Under the pieces are notes generated by a model. The model made no database searches. It saw only the letters and a list, made by a program, of their open reading frames with translations, and was not told where the DNA came from. From NCBI RefSeq assembly GCF_033568475.1, contig NC_133122.1, positions 151,790,861 through 151,854,860 of the forward strand: a stretch of DNA of 64,000 nucleotides, read 5' to 3'. Below, piece after piece: positions 59,464 through 64,000 of the stretch. This DNA is from Henckelia pumila. Lineage: Eukaryota; Streptophyta; Magnoliopsida; Lamiales; Gesneriaceae. Each line of letters begins with the position of its first letter. The stretch's first letter is position 1. The position numbers and the translations under genes are program-made.

Positions 59464-62400
59464 TCAAAACAACTCAGGATGGTCTTCACGCATCATGTCC
59501 TCAAGTTCCCAAGTAGCTTCCTCAGTGCCTCGGCGCTGCCACTGAACTAAAACAAGAGGAATAACTTTGTTCCGCAAAACCTTATCCTTATAATCCAGGA
59601 AACAAATAGGTTTCTCAACATAGGTCAAATCCTTGCTCACCTGAACCTCAGACCGCTGCAGAATATGAGACTCATCCGCCACATACCGTTGCAACAGAGA
59701 TACGTGGAACACGTCGTGAATACTGGAAAGATGCGGTGACAAGGCTAGTCGATAAGCCAAATCGCCAATGCTCTCCAAGATCTCAAACGGACCGATAAAC
59801 GTGGGAGACAACTTGCCCTTAAGGCCAAATCTGAGAATCTTGCGGAAAGGTGATACTCTCAGAAACACTTTCTCTCCGACATCGAACTGCAAAGGCCTAC
59901 GCTTGGTATTAGCATAGCTGGCCTGACGATCCTGTGCAGTCTTAATCTGTTTCTTGATCTGATCAACAATGTCTATCGCCTGTTGGATAAACTCCGGTCC
60001 CTTAGTCTGTCTCTCCCCCACTTCTTTCCAGAAGAGTGGAGTACGACAACGTCGCCCGTACAATGCCTCAAAAGGTGTCATCTCAATACTAGTATGATAG
60101 CTGTTGTTGTACGCGAACTCGATCAATGGCAAATGATCCTGCCAGGCTGAACCAAAATCCATGATGCACGCTCTAAGCATATCCTCCAAAGTACGGATAG
60201 TGCGCTCTGACTGACCATCAGTCTTCGGATGATAGGCAATACTCAAACTGAGAGTAGTACCCATCGCACGCTGAACACTCCCCCAGAATCTAGAAGTAAA
60301 CCTGGGGTCTCGATCGCTGACAATGCTCATAGGCACTCCATGAAGTCGAACGATCTCCTGAATGTACAACCGAGCCATATGATCCACATTGTACTCACGG
60401 CTATAGGCAATGAAATGCGCTGACTTGGTGAGTCGGTCCACCACAACCCAGATAGCATCACAGTTCCTCGGGGATAACGGCAAATGGGTCACAAAGTCGA
60501 TTGTGATAAACTCCCATTTCCATTCAGGAATAGGCAGACTGTGAAGCAATCCTCCAGGTCGTCGGTGCTCTGTCTTGACCTGTTGACACACCAAACATCT
60601 CAAAACAAACTGATAAACACTGCGTTTCATTCCCTTCCACCAGAAACGAGTACGTAGATCCTTGTACATCTTGTTGCTCCCAGGATGAATACTCAACTTA
60701 GTGCGATGCGCCTGAGACAAAATCTCCTCTCGCAACTCTTTATCCTGCGGAATCACAAGCCTACCAGACAAACACAGAAAGCCATCTGACTGATAATAAA
60801 ATCCAGACGAGCTACCCTCGTTAGCTAGACGAGCTAAACGCTGGGTCTTCGAATCAGACATCTGAGCATCTCGAATCCGCGAATACAAAGCTGGCTCAGA
60901 TAATATCGCAAACATCTGGATACCCTGCATACCTTTCTTATGCTTGAAAGTATATCCTGAAGTACAACAGTCACTGATCGCACTAGACATCGAACAAGTC
61001 TGAAGTGCGGATAGTTGCACCTTGTGACTCAAAGCATCAGCAGTGAGATTAGCAGCTCCCGGATGGTACTTAATTTCGCAATCATAGTCCTTAAGCAAGT
61101 CCATCCAACGTCTCTGCCTCATGTTCAACTCCGCCTAAGTGAACAAATACTTGAGACTCTTATGGTCGGTGAAGATCTCAAATTTCTCGCCATACAGATA
61201 ATGACGCCAGATCTTCAAAGCGAACACAATGGCTGCTAACTCCAAATCATGGACTGGGTAGTTGTCCTCGTGAAGCTTCAGCTGTCTAGAAGCGTATGCG
61301 ATCACATGCCCATTCTGAGTCAGGACGCAACCTAACCCCTAAAGAGAAGCATCAGTGTATACCACATACCCTCCAGATCCTGACGGTAATGCCAACACTG
61401 GCGCAGAAGTCAACCGCCGTCGAAGCTCACAAAAATTCTCCTCACACTCGGAGGACCATTCGAAATCCACACCCTTGCGGGTAAGTTGCGTTAACGATCG
61501 AGCTAACTGAGAGAAGTTCAGAATGAAGCAACGATAATATCCTGCTAGACCCAGAAAGCTATGGATCTTAGCAACCGTCGTCGGACGCGACCAATTAAGC
61601 ACCGCCTCAATATTGCTTGGATCAATAGAAATCCCCTCCCTGGATATGATATGGCCAAGAAAGACCACTCGATCCATCCAGAACTCACACTTGCTCAGCT
61701 TGGCGTACAACTGCTCATCCCGAAGAGTCTGCAGTACCAACCGCAAGTGAGAAACATGCTCTTTCGTATTACGCGAATACACCAAGATGTCATCAATGAA
61801 GACCACGACAAACTTGTCCAAATACTCCCTGAAGACACGGTTCATCAGATTCATGAACATAGCCGGCGCATTAGTCAAACCAAATGGCATCACTAGAAAC
61901 TCGTAATGCCCATAGCGAGTACGGAATGCAGTCTTGGCTACGTCCCGATCACAGACTCTCAACTGATGATACCCAGATCTCAAATCAATCTTGGAGTAAA
62001 CTGAAGTGCCCTGCAGCTGATCAAACAAGTCATCAATACGAGGCAACGGATACTTGTTCTTCACAGTGACTCGATTCAGCTGTCGATAGTCAATTCACAA
62101 CCGCATCGACACATCCTTCTTCTTTACAAAAAGAACAGGAGCTCCCCAAGGAGATACACTAGGACAAATGTACCCCTTGTCCAAAAGATCCTGTAGCTGA
62201 TTCTTCAATTCACGCATCTCTGATGGAGCCAGACGATACGGTGCTCGAGAAATAGGTGAAGTACCCGGCATCAACTCTATGCCAAACTCGACTTCCCTAG
62301 CAGGAGGAAAATCCGGAATCTCATCAGGAAAAACATCTGGGAATTCATCTACAACAGGAATACTCTCTATCCCAATGCTCTCAGCGGAAAAATCGACTGC

Positions 62401-63878
62401 ATAGATAAGGTAGCCTTCCCCGCCAGACTCTAGAGCTCGACAGGCTCTCAAATCTGATACCAAAGGCATCGGGGGTCGCGCTCCCTCACCATAGAAAAAC
62501 CAGCTCTCACTCCCCTCCGATAAAAGCGTACTAATCTTTGATAGCAGTCCACTGAAGCTCGATAGGTAGTCAACATATGTATTCCCAGAATGCAATCAAA
62601 GTCGTCCATCGCCATGACCATGAGATTCGCTAACAGAATGTTCCCTTCGAACTCTAAAGGGCAACCCATCACTAGACGCTTAGCCAAAGCAGATTGGCCC
62701 GTCGGAGTAGAAACAGACATCACTACGTTTAGTGCAATGCATGGTAACTTATGCCTCTTAACAAAACGTGCAGAAATGAAGGAATGAGATGCACCAGTGT
62801 CAATAAGTACAAGAGAAGGTATACCATAAAGCAGAAATGTACCTGCGATGACTTTCTCATTCTCCTCCACTGTCTGATCATGTCTCAGGGCAAACACCTG
62901 GCCAGAAGCTTGTGGCCTCAAATGAGAACTCCCAGCAGGTTGTCCCTGCGTCCTCTGCTGAACGGTAGCCTGAGAACCAGATCCTGAACCAGAACCAGAA
63001 CCTCCTCCCCCAGATAGTGGACAATCCCTCCGGATATGACCAGTATCTCCACAACAAAAACAAGCTCCAGAAGCTCTACGGCAACGGTCGGTCGGATGGT
63101 TCTTCCCACATTGATCACACTTGTCCTTCTTACCGAAACGGACAACACCTCCAGAACCAGAGGAAGAAGTAGATCCAGACTTCTTGAAAGATTGGGCACG
63201 GGGACCCAAAGAACTAGCAGGCCTCGACTGAGGGAAATACATGTTCCGTCGAATGCTATCCTCCGCCTGGTGACAACGGCTCACCAAACCCTCGTAGGAC
63301 ATGTCGTCGCCAACCGCCACACGGTCATGGATCTCAGGGTTAAGGCCCTGAAGGAACAGATTATACTTCATCCCAGAGCTGTCAGCAATCTCGGGGCAAT
63401 AGGATAGGAGATCAAAGAACTTCTGCTGATACTCATCAATAGACATGGCTCCCTGTCGCAGACTCAGTAGCTCACCTGCCTTCGACTGACGGAGTGCAGG
63501 AGGAAAATACAGCTTCTGAAAAGCTGTGCGGAACTCGGCCCAGGTGGCCACTCCTCTCGCCGCAATAAAGGGTGCAGAAGTAAACCTCCACCACCTACGG
63601 GCTCGCCCATCCAGAAGATAGCCAAGGGTCTCCATCTTCTGCTCCTCGGTGCAGTGGTAAGTCTGAAAGGTCGTCTCCATACGATCTAACCAGTTCTCCG
63701 CATCCTCCGGAGACTCACCTCCAACAAGGGGCTTAGGACCCATCTGCAGAAATCGCCGTTCAGTGAAACGATCCTCATCACGACGACGATGATGACGGTC
63801 CCGATGATTCTCACGATCGTTATCTCCCCAGCGTTCACCTCCACTACCATGGCTACTCTGGTCATCGTAGTTCGCCAT
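59464..63878 (-). pseudogene. Gypsy chromovirus gag-pol with four breaks
   Basis: Starts at 63878. Gag: charged N-terminus, capsid domain (EEQKMETLGYLLDGRARRWW), zinc knuckles CDQCGKNHPTDRC and CFCCGDTGHIRRDC, a Gly/Ser linker. Protease LIDTGASHSFISARF. A frameshift lies in 62448-62595. RT: a TGA near 62095 stands where Cys is usual (before IDYRQLN); the active site is [13 protein letters not shown]. RNase H: TAG at 61339-61341 and TAG at 61135-61137, the second where copy B has CAG. Integrase: HHCC, core with [11 protein letters not shown] and [12 protein letters not shown], then a chromodomain ending TEEATWELEDMMRED. Every domain is present, so it died recently. Confidence 0.88.
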
Positions 63879-63934
63879 CTACAAAAGCACCTCACGGTTA
63901 CCTTATGCAGAGTCTAAATCCCAAGAATACTATG

Positions 63935-63949
63935 CATGCTCTGATACCA
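63935..63949 (-). other. Gypsy primer-binding site
   Basis: TGGTATCAGAGCATG on minus, four bases inside the right LTR. Confidence 0.85.
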
Positions 63950-63953
63950 TAAA

Positions 63954-64000
63954 TGTAGTGACCCTTACCTGGATCACCTACTAAACAGAACTTAGGCATG
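63954..64000 (-). repeat. Start of the right (5') LTR, cut by the window end
   Basis: TGTAGTGACCCTTACCTGG and on, identical over the visible 47 bases to 58027-58073. Confidence 0.85.

Larger units (their letters stand above)
58027..64000 (-). mobile_element. Ty3/gypsy chromovirus element, nearly complete (runs off the window)
   Basis: Left LTR (58027-59330), PPT complement, pol, gag, PBS, and the first 47 bases of the right LTR. The right LTR start matches the left LTR start over all 47 visible bases. Related to the composite element in pol, but gag (Arg/His/Asp-rich N-terminus) and LTR differ. Confidence 0.88.

Noticed and set aside
1..64000. CRISPR arrays, tRNA or rRNA genes, phage-like or defence clusters
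   Set aside because: None seen; repeats are explained by transposons and microsatellites of a plant genome.

Overview
The window is nuclear DNA of a flowering plant, most likely a eudicot. The evidence is three intron-bearing or plant-specific host genes spread over about 27 kb, AT-rich intergenic DNA with many TA and poly-T tracts, and a large load of plant-type transposons. Host genes, all on the + strand: a seven-exon LPXC gene (mitochondrial UDP-3-O-acyl-GlcNAc deacetylase, 6694-10134), a UBA2-type double-RRM RNA-binding protein (22684-24114), and a PHYTOCHROME KINASE SUBSTRATE family protein (31853-33400). They show no sign of working together; they are neighbours separated by transposons.

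Layout. 1-5.1 kb: the tail of an unidentified LTR element, a broken Ty1/copia element on the minus strand with a complete 1.2-kb LTR, and a LINE-type RNase H pseudogene. 5.2-6.6 kb: a hAT-like non-autonomous element and an inverted-repeat element. 6.7-10.4 kb: LPXC, whose last exon has been tandemly duplicated. 10.4-21.2 kb: a three-level nest in which every layer is bounded by its own target-site duplication: a palindromic Mutator-like MITE, interrupted by a non-coding LARD-like LTR retrotransposon, itself interrupted by a 746-bp TRIM. 21.2-22.6 kb: small MITEs next to the UBA2 gene. 22.7-33.4 kb: UBA2-like gene, a gene-poor gap, then PKS. 33.4-38.5 kb: intergenic DNA with a hAT-like MITE, a larger member of the 5.2-kb hAT-like family, and two inverted TRIM-like remnants.

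38.5-64 kb is a pile of Ty3/gypsy chromovirus (Tekay/Del-like) elements on the minus strand. A 14.3-kb composite element (40063-54366) carries identical CCTAT duplications at its ends. Inside it are one almost intact gag-pol, a second partial pol, a reversed piece of the same LARD family seen at 11.5-20.9 kb, and a 45-bp LTR remnant. This is best explained as a tandem LTR-int-LTR-int-LTR element that took a LARD insertion and then a deletion. It sits inside the LTR of an older gypsy family whose members continue to the right, including a nearly complete element (58027 to beyond the window end).

I found no undescribed system of the defence or metabolic-cluster kind. The most interesting observations are the duplicated LPXC terminal exon (stop lost, catalytic His replaced), the long-hairpin MULE nest, the composite gypsy element, a recurrent glutamine-to-stop pattern in dead elements, and palindrome arrays immediately upstream of the LTR TATA box.
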